Source: Rosellinia necatrix (Eukaryota > Ascomycota > Sordariomycetes > Xylariales > Xylariaceae). From it: DNA of 64,000 bases. The position numbers and the translations under genes are program-made. The notes beneath the pieces are model-generated. The model did not search any database. It worked only from the letters and a program-made list of their open reading frames with translations, and had not been told where the DNA came from. How positions within the stretch are numbered: position 1 is the stretch's first letter; the number at the start of each line of letters is the position of its first letter. Where the stretch lies: positions 1,922,001-1,986,000 of the forward strand of contig JAGYVD010000006.1 of the NCBI GenBank assembly GCA_021209875.1, read 5' to 3'. Shown piece by piece: positions 34,408 through 45,056 of the stretch.

Positions 34408-35869
34408 TCACTTTCTTTCCCCAGCCATGTATGCACCGTACGCCTTTTGTAGGCGCTCCATCGCCACGTCAAGCCTTTTTGGGGCTACAGAGAAGGAAAC
34501 TCGCATCCAGCCGTTGAAGTCAGAAGGCATATGATAGTCCGCAGCAGAGAATAACAGGACACCTTTGGACTGATAAAATGCCACGGCTTCCCTCTCATCC
34601 TCCCGTGTCTGGCAATACGGCGCTAGACGTGCAAGCACAAATGTCGTGGCTTGGCAAGGCAGGTAAACAATTGAATTCGCATCAAAAAAGTTTTTGAGGC
34701 GCTCGTATGACTTCGCTAGCCGTGATGAATTCAGCTGTACGATAGAGTGAAGCTTAGGGGAAGTCAGTAAAGCCCGCCCAAGTACTATCGAGATGTTTGA
34801 TACGCCTGTATGCGCAACAAGAGCGATAGAGTCTCTTAAGCCCTTATTTCGTGTGACAACACAACCCTATAAGATAGTGGTGAGTATTGTTATAGTACAC
34901 ACTTGTTCTGAGGTATACCTACTAGGCGTGCTCCAGTAGCACCAAGATCTTTGCTTATGCTCCAGATGACATGGATTCTCTCCGGGTCGCAACCATAAGC
35001 AGCAGGATCGATGGCCAGGGCGGAAGTGAAGTTCCTAGAGCCCCGGAGATCCTCGCATCCCAGTTCGCTTAGTCCAAATACCTCATCCGAAATCAGGTGA
35101 AGGTCACGGCGCTGGCAGAACTGCATCAGTTCGACCAGGCACTCTTTGCTGTAACATCGACCCAATGGGTTGTGGGGGTTGGTCACCACCACCATTTTCA
35201 CGGGAACAGATGACTCCTGAAGCCCACGTTCAAGTATCGTTACCATTGTCGGACCAAACACATCGTCAAGACTGTTCACGCCGACTGGGATGGTGACAAT
35301 TCCCGTATGCATGGTGAGGAAGACCTCATATGCCCCTATACGACAGTCAGAGAAGCCCAATTGTATTAAAGGCTTCTAAAGCGGTAGCCCTGATAGTAGA
35401 GGTTACTCGTGCCTGTGTGGTAAGGGCATGGCACTAGTACACCCTCTCCTGGGTCGCAGATACCCCACGCTACTCCGTCAAGCGATCCCGCAGCCCCCGT
35501 TGTCAAGACAATGTTTTTATTTTCAATTGCCTTGAAGGGAGAGAAGTACGAGTTGAAAAGCGAAGACAGCGCAGTGGGGAGTTTTGCTTCACCCCAGAAC
35601 CCGTGAGGCCAATTAAGCTCCTGAATTCGATGGATCGTCGTGTTAGTAAGAACTCGCGTTAAGGTCAGTGCTGGAAACCTTACCTTCTCTGTGAGATCAC
35701 TTGCAGCTGCCTCACGAAAGATCTCAAGAACCTCTGGGCGTATGGTGTAGTTCTCAGCGAACGACAGATCAATCCAGTCATTGTCGTCAATTACCTCAGT
35801 CAAAGAGATAGGAAGGTGCCCGACATAGGTCTGCACGTTCCGTGCGCCTCGTTGTGATAGGGCTGCCAT
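34408..35869 (-). CDS. ACC-synthase-like PLP-dependent aminotransferase (class I/II)
   Basis: Exons 35869-35684, 35620-35407, 35335-34923 and 34866-34408 give about 423 residues, the normal size for a fold-type I 1-aminocyclopropane-1-carboxylate synthase-like protein. Visible family elements are IDLSFAEN, the LTTGAAGSLDG cofactor-binding strand, VVTNPHNPLGR, ISDEVF with the PLP-contacting Asp, and WSISKD whose Lys262 should form the Schiff base. C-terminal MRVSFS supplies the carboxylate-binding Arg. Fungal members rarely make ACC itself; many act on amino acids by transamination or beta/gamma-elimination in metabolite clusters. The start is ATG 35869 with context GAAATGG. Intron 2 is the least certain boundary: the gtaacc donor at 35406 keeps phase, but a GC donor at 35411 aligns slightly better with the family. 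The neighbouring UbiA gene is divergent across 1.4 kb. Confidence 0.87.
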
Positions 35870-35972
35870 TTCGAGTATAGGATTGAAAAGACAAAAGTGT
35901 AGCAGTTGACGGGGCAATCAAAAGAGTCTCGTGTGGGCGGTAAATACTCAACCGAGTCTTAATCTACGGGTC

Positions 35973-35978
35973 ATTATA
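35973..35978 (-). promoter_or_regulatory. Probable TATA box of the PLP-enzyme gene
   Basis: TATAAT on the minus strand about 105 bp upstream of ATG 35869. Confidence 0.45.
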
Positions 35979-37195
35979 GCCCCTTTTACTACCTAGCTTG
36001 AATTGATCCGGGAGTGTTAAGAATTGAGACAAGGTCACGTGGAGCTTTCGCGAGAGGGCAGATCTCGAGACACCATCTGGCGTCCTATTCCGTCGTCATT
36101 GCTACGCCGATTGTTGTTGCAGTTTTGCAGACATGGAACAATCCCTGAACCGAGCGTGGTAATGCATATCTTCGCTTGTCATCTTGGCCGCTAGAAAGCC
36201 AACGCTGCTCGAGCACAGAACAAGATGCTGCTGCCGGCACCCTCCAGACCATGTGTGGATAGCATATCCGGTTTCATCGCTGTCTAGCGAGAATGGATGG
36301 CTTGTTTAGCTGTTACCCTCGGTGATGAACTCGTATTGACCACTTCGCCTAGAGACATGGCGCCCCAGCTTCGGTGGGAAAGCATGATGTTAGGTGAACT
36401 TGGTTACTATGCGTCAAACCAAGGTTACATTACGCGCCAATATCGCAACATCGCCCCAAAACTATTGCAACATTATTTGTGTTACCGGAGATGGCGAGTT
36501 TGCCCATGGTGTGTCATGTCGAGGCTGACTATTCCCCACATCAAGGCAACGTCGGATAAGCGACCTGCAAGTCCTCCATACGACCTGTTGGTACATCATT
36601 CGGCCCTTTGTCCCAAGGTCGGCGGGCCCTGCATAATGCAATGCTTCCCAATTTTTTGATTGGGCTTGGACAAGGCCTGGGATTCCGACCGTCTTCTCGC
36701 TACCGCCCGACTTTTATCGCGATAGGATGGCGAACGATGAAGACAGCTCAGGCTTGCTACGACGAGTAGATGACAGAGGTGGATTTTTGTAGCTGCGAGG
36801 GTCAGTGGAGACGACGTTTCTAAGTTCAGGAGAAAAGGTTGCACTTTGTTAGTGTCAGTGAGAAATATGTACTCTAGGTAACTATCAAAACCATCACCTC
36901 GCTAGTGGGGACGGTGAGAATTCGCAACAAGTAGCTTGCTTGCAAAAATTTATTCTTACTGATCTTCTAACACAGAGCCAGTCGCTACTTCATAGTCACT
37001 CGAACGCAGTTTCAACCAAGAAGAGAGCTCCAATTCTGCACATATGACCTAACAATTGTCGGGGCAACAGCTCGAGAGTAATTAGTCGTTGCTAGGCTGT
37101 CCACCATCTACTTAAGCAGCGCAATAACCCGTCGGTTTTTTGTATCTCGTTACGTCCGTCTCAGGCACGCCGGATTCAATACCATGTAAAACGTT

Positions 37196-37203
37196 TATAA
37201 AAA
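37196..37203 (+). promoter_or_regulatory. Probable TATA box of the UbiA gene
   Basis: TATAAAAA ends 81 bp before the ATG at 37285. Confidence 0.55.
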
Positions 37204-37284
37204 GGAGTCTTTCGCCTTATTCTATTAAAATTTGTGATTCGCATTGCTCTATCACTTCACCCCACTTCATCCTCGACCTAAGCC

Positions 37285-38370
37285 ATGGCCTCGAAGACCT
37301 CAATCGCCCCAGCTGCGGCTCAATGGCATTCATTTCTTCCGCCGCTGGCATTGCCATATTTACAGCTGATGCGCCTCGACCGTCCCAATGGCTACTGGTA
37401 CTTCTGGTACCCTCACGTATTCGGAACTCTATGGGCAGCTATACAACAAGGCTCCCCACCCTTGAAGCTGATATACATTAATGCTATTCTCTCCGTGGGG
37501 GTTCTTGTCATGCGTGGGGCAACATGCACCTGGAACGACATTGTCGATGTCGATTTTGACCGAAAAGTGTCCCGATGCCGTAACCGGCCGCTTGCTCGCG
37601 GGGCAGTCTCACGCACGAGGGCAATCCTCTTTACTGGGGTGCAAACATTGGCATCCACGGCAGCCTTGTTGGCGCTCCCACCGCTATGCATGGTATACGC
37701 ACTGCCCGCGATTGTCGGGTGGCTCTGCTACCCACTGGCGAAAAGAGTCACGTACTATCCTCAAGTAGTTCTGGGGTTCCCAATGGCCTGGGGCATATAT
37801 ATGGGAGCTGCATCAATGGGGGCTGACCCACTCCATCTGGAACCCCTCCTTAACACTCTGGGCAATCTGGCCCATGCCGGATCCATGGAGAGCCTGCAGC
37901 TCACTCCAATTCTCACCGCACTCCAAGAGAGCCGCGTCGACTGGCCTATCGCGTTCTTCTATATCGCCAACGTGATATGGACCCTCCTTTACGAGCTGAT
38001 CTACTCGCATCAGGACGCTGCCGAGGACACTGCGGCGGGCGTCAAGAACCTAGTCCTACTATACACCAATCTCGAAGCAAAAACCCCTGAGCAGCGCTTC
38101 GGCACCATGCCGCTCCTGGTCCGGCTAGCTGCAGCGCAAGTATTTTTCATAGCTGCGGCGGGGACTTCAAGCGGCCTTGGTCTTGCCTACATACTGCTCG
38201 ATATCGCGGGGACATCGGCGGCATTGGCGATCATGCTGAGTCGCGTGAGGCTGAGCGATCCCGACTCTTGTGCGTGGTGGTTTGGGGTGGGTAACGCGAA
38301 ATACGCCGGCCCCGCAATGACAGTAGGGCTGATAGTAGAGTATACTGTCAGGGCCTTTCTACAGAGGTGA
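37285..38370 (+). CDS. UbiA-family aromatic prenyltransferase (integral membrane)
   Basis: An intronless gene of 361 residues with about eight or nine hydrophobic helices. The family's two Asp-rich Mg-diphosphate motifs are intact: NDIVDVDFD at residues 84-92 and YSHQDAAED at 240-248, followed by GVKN. The N-terminal block LMRLDRPNGYWYFWYPHVFGTLWAA corresponds to the conserved 'RxDKPxG' start of 4-hydroxybenzoate polyprenyltransferases. These enzymes attach a prenyl chain to an aromatic ring within a membrane. COQ2 of ubiquinone synthesis is the housekeeping member, but fungal clusters for meroterpenoids and prenylated aromatics use paralogs of this length. About 40 extra residues lie between helices at 178-219. 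No mitochondrial targeting presequence is obvious, and the gene neighbours an A-T enzyme, so a specialised-metabolism role is more likely than ubiquinone synthesis (inference). Start context AGCCATGG. Confidence 0.93.
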   Translation: MASKTSIAPAAAQWHSFLPPLALPYLQLMRLDRPNGYWYFWYPHVFGTLWAAIQQGSPPLKLIYINAILSVGVLVMRGATCTWNDIVDVDFDRKVSRCRNRPLARGAVSRTRAILFTGVQTLASTAALLALPPLCMVYALPAIVGWLCYPLAKRVTYYPQVVLGFPMAWGIYMGAASMGADPLHLEPLLNTLGNLAHAGSMESLQLTPILTALQESRVDWPIAFFYIANVIWTLLYELIYSHQDAAEDTAAGVKNLVLLYTNLEAKTPEQRFGTMPLLVRLAAAQVFFIAAAGTSSGLGLAYILLDIAGTSAALAIMLSRVRLSDPDSCAWWFGVGNAKYAGPAMTVGLIVEYTVRAFLQR

Positions 38371-41019
38371 CGGAAAGTCGGTCTGGACGTATCATGTACA
38401 CGTATGTAGGTAGCATAGGTTGGAACTCTGGGTGCTTTGAGGTTCGCTGCCTTTCTTCAGCGTAGGATCGCTGGTCGACTACTCGCCAGAGTTTCTTCGG
38501 CAAGTATGTATGCAAGTAACAATTTGCGTTCCGATGTATGTAGTAGGCAGAGAGTTGGTAGCCTTATCAGAGATTTATATGTGTGGCACATCATCGATAC
38601 TCGCAGAGATCTCCGTCCATTGACGTCGATTCGCATTTCCAATATGCAGATTCTCTACGGGAAAGAAGCGGGACAGGCCGACTGTGCCGTTGACCAACAT
38701 TCGGTCCACCTGCCTCAAACTGACCGGCTGATGAGTCGGTAATTATAGCCCTCTACAATGAAAAGTCCTGGTAAAGAGTCCCGTGCAGATGGGTGCGCGT
38801 TGCAGATGTGGGGTGAACGGTTAGTCAGTGACATTATTTGGAGTATGATAGTAGATGCGGAATGAGCGGCTGCCGAGCTTTGGTGCATTCTGCATCTAAG
38901 CCTCGTTGGAAGTTCCCGTCGACATGCGCCACTTTGAGGCACCTTAGTCTTCCCATGCCAACACAGAAGGGCTGGGCGCCAGCCTCGAACTTGTTGGACT
39001 GAGTCTGCTGCGCTGAAACGAGAGGAGGTCACCTCCGCCATTACCGCACCAGCGTTGAGCGGCTATGTGTGGACATAGTATACCAGCCACGCCCTTGAAA
39101 ATGCCGCACTTAGGAAATAGCAGATAAATATCTACGGCCAGAAGCAGAGCTGACGAAGCATTATATGATGGGTGACAGGGGAAAACACATGCCACTTGAG
39201 GTCTGACGACTGATTACGGTTACTGCCCCAAAAAGCCTTCGCGACTTCTTGTCTAGAAGGAAGTCACAGAGCGATCTTTGATATGATCTTGATGACTAAA
39301 CAGATGCTCACTAACCCCTCCTGTCACGGCGCATGTGTCGTTTTGTTAAATAACATGTCTGTGAAAGGTGTCTCGTTGGACATATACTGGTCTGTCTGGT
39401 ATGCTAGCATTCGGACTAGTAGCTGCACACGTTACAAACCATTAAAGATACCATGCCCTTACAGACATTGCGCAGAGCCCTCTCATCAACATAAAGTCCA
39501 TAACCTACAGAATAAGACTTGCACGGCGGTATATCGAGTATCACTTCTAAGGGACCACGTAGTGTGCATGTCAGCATTAGAACAGGTTATCCATTCCCAG
39601 CACTAAGTGCATCGCACTAGATAAAAACGGCTTCGAGGATCATATCAAACGCTGCACAACTTTATAGTCTACTAATCTACGCTCGTTAAATCAGGGCGAC
39701 GCGGCTGTTCGCTATGAACAATATCTGAACTCCATACCAGCAGTAAGTCAAGAGGTTGGGTTGAACTCTGCTTCGAATGATGGGACGCAGCTTTACTAAA
39801 GTATATGGTCGATTACCAGACCCTGTGATACGGTGCCTTTGATGTCACGGTTGACTTTTCGCTATATCATATATCTTCACCTCCATGTAAGCTTCTGCCC
39901 CATTTGTCTCTCACATAATTCAGCGACTGCAAATCATCAGACTCACTTCAAAGCGTTGAGAACCACGAAAACTTCAATGTAGGTATGATGATTTTGATCG
40001 GGCGGAGGTTCGTGAAAGACAAAAATTAATTTGTGTTTCAGCATCATCAATGGGTATCATCATAGGTCATTTGTAGGGTTCTTTTGGAGTATCCAGGTCA
40101 TTTTGCTTAGCCCTTATTTCCTCTGTCATGAGAAGGTCGGCGATAAGGTCAATATAAAATTCTTTAATCTTAACAACTTCTAAAATCTTAGATTTATAAT
40201 AGTATAAGCGCTAGGCGTAACATATAAACTTTGTCAAGATTCTGGTTTTTGGTATAACTAAAACAGGCAGACGTACAAAGCCGCGGCGGATCGGAGTAAT
40301 GAATCTAAGAACATAATTACAAGGCAGAAGTAGTGATAATTCTTGGTGTCTATATAAATAATTACTAGTTCTGACAATAGTTAAACAGAAACTTGTTCTA
40401 AGACATACAAAACAAAAATGCAGAGCCAGGCTATAGCGATCTTAACGCCAACACTAGATGTCCTTCTACTCTATAATAAAATCTCAAACATTGTATCTAA
40501 GGGCTCTAGAACTAGCCTCTATACAGATATATCAGCTTGCTATATGAGTTAATATTGATAGACCGAGGGACTTTAACTAGGCGCTGACGACTAGGTCAGC
40601 CATAGCATTGGTAGATCAAAAAGACCAATGCGATAAATTTAAATAATGACTAAGACATATAGCGTCTCGAGCGACGCGTACAGGTAGCAGCTTGCTCCTT
40701 GACATTAAAATAGAATAATAGAGAGATTTTTTCAATAGCTGGTTGAAGAGGGGAATTTTTCTCATTAGACATGTAGATTCTATTTGTAAAATGACCTTGC
40801 GCTCGAAGGTAGTCGACTTGTTTAAAATACTTGGTTTGGTTAAGTTCTAGTTGGGGCTGGCCGAGCGTTTTAAGAAGACCTTTTAGTTTTGTACGAAGAC
40901 CTGCTCTTTTTTTCGAATCGATTGTTGTTTTAATAGCATTCCGAAGCTCGATTATGCCTTTCCGGTTTTCAAATTAAAGTTCCTCCTCAGGGCTGATGTT
41001 GACAAGAGCATTTGTATCT
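38371..41019. other. Spacer, AT-rich in its right half
   Basis: 2.6 kb between the 3' ends of the UbiA and DUF3435 genes. The right half, from about 39900, is AT-rich with short TA and A/T runs and no open frame, like decayed repeat DNA. No element boundaries were found. Confidence 0.5.
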
Positions 41020-42602
41020 CTACCTAATAAAAATGTCACAGAGTCTCGTGAAAAGCTGGCTATAATCTCCTGCGTTTGCTTTAAATGCCAATTGCGTTAG
41101 ATCGGCGCGTACGCGGAACGACTGATAACTCGATTCGAACACGTGGGTGGTATAAGACAAAACATAGTTGCGTAAGGCATCAGAAAGTACACCTGAGAGA
41201 GATCATTATTACTAAAAATCTTAGCAGATAGAAAGGGGGGGCCGGAGTGTAGTAGGAACGTACTATCTAGATTAGTCCCTGTACCTACTCGAAGGCTGTA
41301 GAGCCGTGCCTCCTCGCGGAAACCGCTGACCAAGAGAACACGGTGCCAAAGGTCGTTAAGCGTTTTATACGACATGGGGAAGATCTTTTTTTTTTTGAGC
41401 ATATCCGCCTTCCAAGGAAGAGGTACAAGATCTACATGCTCTAGATTAGGCTGGTCGAATATTTGATCAACAGTCGTGAAGCCGGCGTTAAAGCTGTTGG
41501 TTTGAACCCCTCGCGTAAGGATCAGGCAACCGAGGCAAAACGTGCAGTTTGGTATAAGAGTAATGGAAAATCCAATGCGAGCGCGGCTAGTTTTCGCCGT
41601 TTCTTTGATTTTGTTCCTCTCGATGCTTATCGACACGACGATCTGGGTCCTGGCCGGGTCGGTCGGATCACGCACCACTGCCACTTGAAATTGGGAAAAT
41701 GTCAGGCCTAACAGCAAACCACCAGTGGCAGCTAATAGAAGGATAGCGTGAAAAGATGCTCTAGTCTCGGGTTTGCAAGGTATATCGTTCGCTCTTGACC
41801 ACAGAGTTTGGAGGATCACGCCTACATCAGTGCCTGTCATGGCAATCTTCTGATAGGCCGGATTAGTATCCAGGCCGATTTCAACGGTGAGTTCGGTGAA
41901 TATCCACTGCGTAACGAAAATTACGTTAGCGATGATACACAGAGAACAAAAGCCACTTAGTTCGCTCTGTTATCAAACTAAAATCGCATTAGACATACCT
42001 TGACTATGAGATAAGCAGGGCCTTCTCGACTGCCCTCTTCTTTGCTGATCCACCTCAGCCTCCACACGTCCGCTTGGGCGGGATCCTTTCTTCTCTGGCC
42101 TTTCATCACCCCATGGTCTACAGAGGCCACAAGCCTTCGCCAGACCTCGGTCAGGCTGAAAGCCGAGTTTAAGGTCCGTTCATAAACATACTCTCGGGCG
42201 TCGAGTACGGGCCGTTTCTGAACCGATAGGTCGACGTAGGTACGGAGGAATGATCTGAAAGGCGCCTGGGCTTCGGAGTTTTGAGGGCATAAAACGAAGT
42301 CGAGCCATGGTTTTTGAACATCGACTTCAATATCGGCACAATGTCTATAGCAAAGTTTGTTAGCATCTCTATCAAGATAACCAGTTGTAACAAAAAGGAC
42401 GGGGCGAAACCTACTGAGTCCAACGCCCCCAGAGCCGATCTCGTTCTATTAGAGTCTCGTCGGCCACAAAAGGCTTATCTTCAATAGGCCGCTCAACATA
42501 CTCTTGGAAGTGCTTCTGGGCTATCGCTCTGCTTTCCTCACGAGAGGGCAAGGCCGTGAAATGCTGCTTGGAGGGCACGTGCTCAATATAGCCGGTCGTC
42601 AT
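41020..42602 (-). CDS. DUF3435/FluG-domain protein, recombinase-like but catalytically degenerate
   Basis: Exons 42602-42415, 42344-41999, 41906-41264 and 41192-41020 join in phase to 449 residues. The sequence follows the DUF3435 (FluG-domain) family, which includes the tyrosine recombinases ('captains') of Starship elements. Seen in order: RDRLWGRWTQHCADIEVDVQ, the WRLRWISKEEGSREGPAY block, LLLAATGG, ERNKIKETAKTSRARIGF, the basic-box RLYSLRVGTG (Arg384) and the C-terminal YTTHVFESSYQS with Tyr415. Two catalytic positions look lost: box I, usually TGxRPG, reads ATGGLLLGLT without Arg, and the box His (GHTT in relatives) is Tyr406. The frame is otherwise open, so it may be expressed but is unlikely to recombine DNA. 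The N-terminus is uncertain: an open frame extends upstream of ATG 42602. It is transcribed leftward, toward the metabolite genes. Confidence 0.82.
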
Positions 42603-43720
42603 CTTTAGCGACGCCCTCGGCGGCACGAGCGAAGGATCAGCTGGTGGGCCTAGGGTGTTCCACGAAGGGGGTGAAGGAGGGGGGGGGTGGCCTAAGTAGA
42701 AGCGGCATCGTTCGGCGCAGGAGGAACAGCATGACCCGGCGGCTCTACGGTTCCGTTTCCTTCGATACGATGCGCCGGTGGAGTCAACCTGCCGATGGCA
42801 AAACGGAGGCCCGGCGGCTACGAGGTAGACCGCACCGCCACGACCCGCATGATGAGTCAGCTCAGGCTCTCGAACTGAGTTCCTAATATTGCTTCATCTA
42901 GCTACTTTCGACTGGCCACTTCCACAGGTTGCCAGTTTAGTTGCCATTCACGGTAAATTTGATATCTGTTAACAGAACAACAGAAATATCCTGAATATCT
43001 ACATCCTAAACAATAGTTTTATTATATACTCTTGAATCGCACTCATCTCTCTACAATGCCAGTCCTGAGAGAGAATGGCCGGCAGTTACGAGCACCATTA
43101 CTACCCCCCCTTCTCATTATCATCCGGCCATCTCAGCTTTTACAAATTTGATTTTATAACAAATCTAAACACGAACAGTAAAACTTATCTTCCTAGTCGG
43201 ACCCTCGCGAAATACGTCCAGCCAAACGAAAAAGCACAGCAAAAGCAACTCAGTCATCCGGATGTAAACCCCCAGAAGCCACTGGACATCGGTGATTCCG
43301 ATGTAGCGAAGACCCGCGGCTACGATATCCACCCGAATATAAAAACCCCACGAAATTCGGAGTAGTGTCCAGACCCTGCTAAACTATGCCAAAGCCGTGT
43401 AGTCTGGCGGCGGCAGCGAAGCGGACGAATGGGATGATTCCGGGGACGACACCAATGATCCGCATCATTACCGTTGCGGCAACGATGAGTAATGATGCCA
43501 ATGAGGAAAGTCGCGATCACGGCGGTAATAGCGACGACCCTTCCGAAATTATATATCTTGACAATTCCCATCTCGATTCATGTGATTTACGGAGGGAGAA
43601 TATATCACGCACGCCAAGAGCGACTTCAGAGCAAGTGTATCTATTGACGATATTATTATGTATTATCATTTATCTGGCGACGCATAGATCTCCGCCCCAC
43701 ATCATCCCCCTCCCTTCGCT
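42603..43720. other. Spacer between two minus-strand genes
   Basis: 1.1 kb. The first ~300 bp upstream of the DUF3435 start are GC-rich with a C run near 42680 and may hold its missing 5' coding part. Nothing else is supportable. Confidence 0.45.
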
Positions 43721-45056
43721 CTACGCGCCCCCGGCAGGCCCGCCGACCCAGCTCGGGTTGAGGCGGAGGACGACCTCGCGCTCCTTGTAGAGGCCGTCGA
43801 CGAGGCGGTTGAGCCAGGTGGCCATGCGCAGGGCGGCCTTGGCGACCTGGATCTCGACGATGGGGAAGGCGCCCTCGGCGTAGCCGCTGGTGGCGACGTC
43901 GGTGCCGTTGAAGGCCTGCGAGTACACGTAGTCGCACGTCCACTCGTTGGTGTCGCGGGCCCAGGCGAGCGCGCACGCGCCCGGCCGGCCCGGGTCGGCG
44001 CACGACAGCCACTCGGCCGTGGGGGTGAAGAAGTCGTCCCGCCGGATGCGCGACACCACGTTCTTGAAGAACGGCTGCAGCGTGTCGTTCTTGAACGAGG
44101 TCACGCCCGCGAGCTTGTAGATGATGGCGCCGTCCCAGACCTGGGAAATCGACGGCGGGAAACAGCCCCAAATGGTCAGCTCCGTGATCCTTTTTATCTA
44201 TCACCCCGTGGATGAAGTAGGTTGCGTGTCTGGGTAGGGAAGACGGTGGGGGGGGGTAGCAACAAACCGAGTGCAAGTTCGTGGTAGCGCCGGCAAAGGT
44301 GACGGGAAAGAAGTTGCCGCCTGCTGCGAGGCCGCTGACGTGCAGCGGCTGGGCCATGTCGCCGTGGAAGTGGGCGACGAACTTGACGGCATTGGCGCAG
44401 GTGGCGTTCTCGCCGTGGCGAATCTTGCCGGCCTTGGCTTCTCGGATACAGCCCTTCAAGATCTGGGTCTGGTTGGTGAGGGCACTGACGATGCTCCCCT
44501 TCAACGTGTTATCCCGGTTAGGGTACACTGTGCTTCTCGGTCAGCTATTTCCCCATTTCTTTGTATGAAGTCGGCGAGAGATCTCCTCATGAGCATGTAG
44601 GCTCCCCTTCAGATCGAAGGATTCGGAATATGGCAACGCCACTCCAACGGTGGCGCCGACGGGGCACGACAGGCCGCTTAGGCTCGCTGACTCACCGTTG
44701 CAAAAGACCGGCGGGTTGTCGGCCGGGTCGATATAGTGCCATGTCTCAGTATAGGCGCCTTCGGGGGTCTTCCGGTAACCATCGGCCCAAGCCCCGATTA
44801 GCCCCAGACTGCCTTTGTACTCGGGTTCCAGGAGCTGCTTCAGGATGATGCGCGTCAAGGGTGTCAGGAATTCTTCGGCGGCGTAGGCAATTTGCTGGTG
44901 TACTATTTTGTGAACGAGACGTGTTAGCGAGGGCCGGCCACATTATCATCGAGTCTAACTGGATCGGATCGGACGATGTCCCTCACCATCAGTGTTCCAG
45001 GCGAGAGCCGGAGCGGCGAAGATGCCAGCCACGGCTGCGATTTGAAAGGCTCGCAT
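43721..45056 (-). CDS. Secreted S1/P1-type zinc nuclease
   Basis: Exons 45056-44987, 44902-44696, 44527-44268 and 44140-43721 give 318 residues. A signal peptide (MRAFQIAAVAGIFAAPALA) is followed directly by Trp20, the N-terminal zinc ligand of mature S1/P1 nucleases. The other ligands follow family spacing: His25 in VHQQIA, Asp in IGAWAD, His in WHYID, HFHGDMAQPLH supplying two His and one Asp, and NLHSVWD supplying His and Asp. The trinuclear zinc site is therefore complete. These enzymes degrade single-stranded DNA, RNA and 3'-nucleotides outside the cell, for phosphate and nitrogen scavenging. The final exon is very GC-rich. Intron 2, 168 nt, is longer than usual here and could also be read through partly; the spliced form matches the family. 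Confidence 0.92.

Larger units (their letters stand above)
35870..37284. other. Divergent promoter region of PLP enzyme and UbiA gene
   Basis: 1.4 kb with a TATA-like element near each gene. A 120-codon plus-strand frame at 36297-36659 lacks any recognised feature and is probably chance. Confidence 0.5.

Noticed and set aside
35870..35917. Longer N-terminus for the ACC-synthase-like enzyme
   Set aside because: The first codon is TTG; ATG 35869 has good context and matches the family's usual start.
36297..36659. 120-codon plus-strand open frame in the UbiA upstream region
   Set aside because: No family feature; composition typical of spacer DNA.
43656..44528. 290-codon minus-strand frame rich in Arg, His and Gly
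   Set aside because: Alternative frame of the S1/P1 nuclease exons; the nuclease frame carries all zinc ligands.
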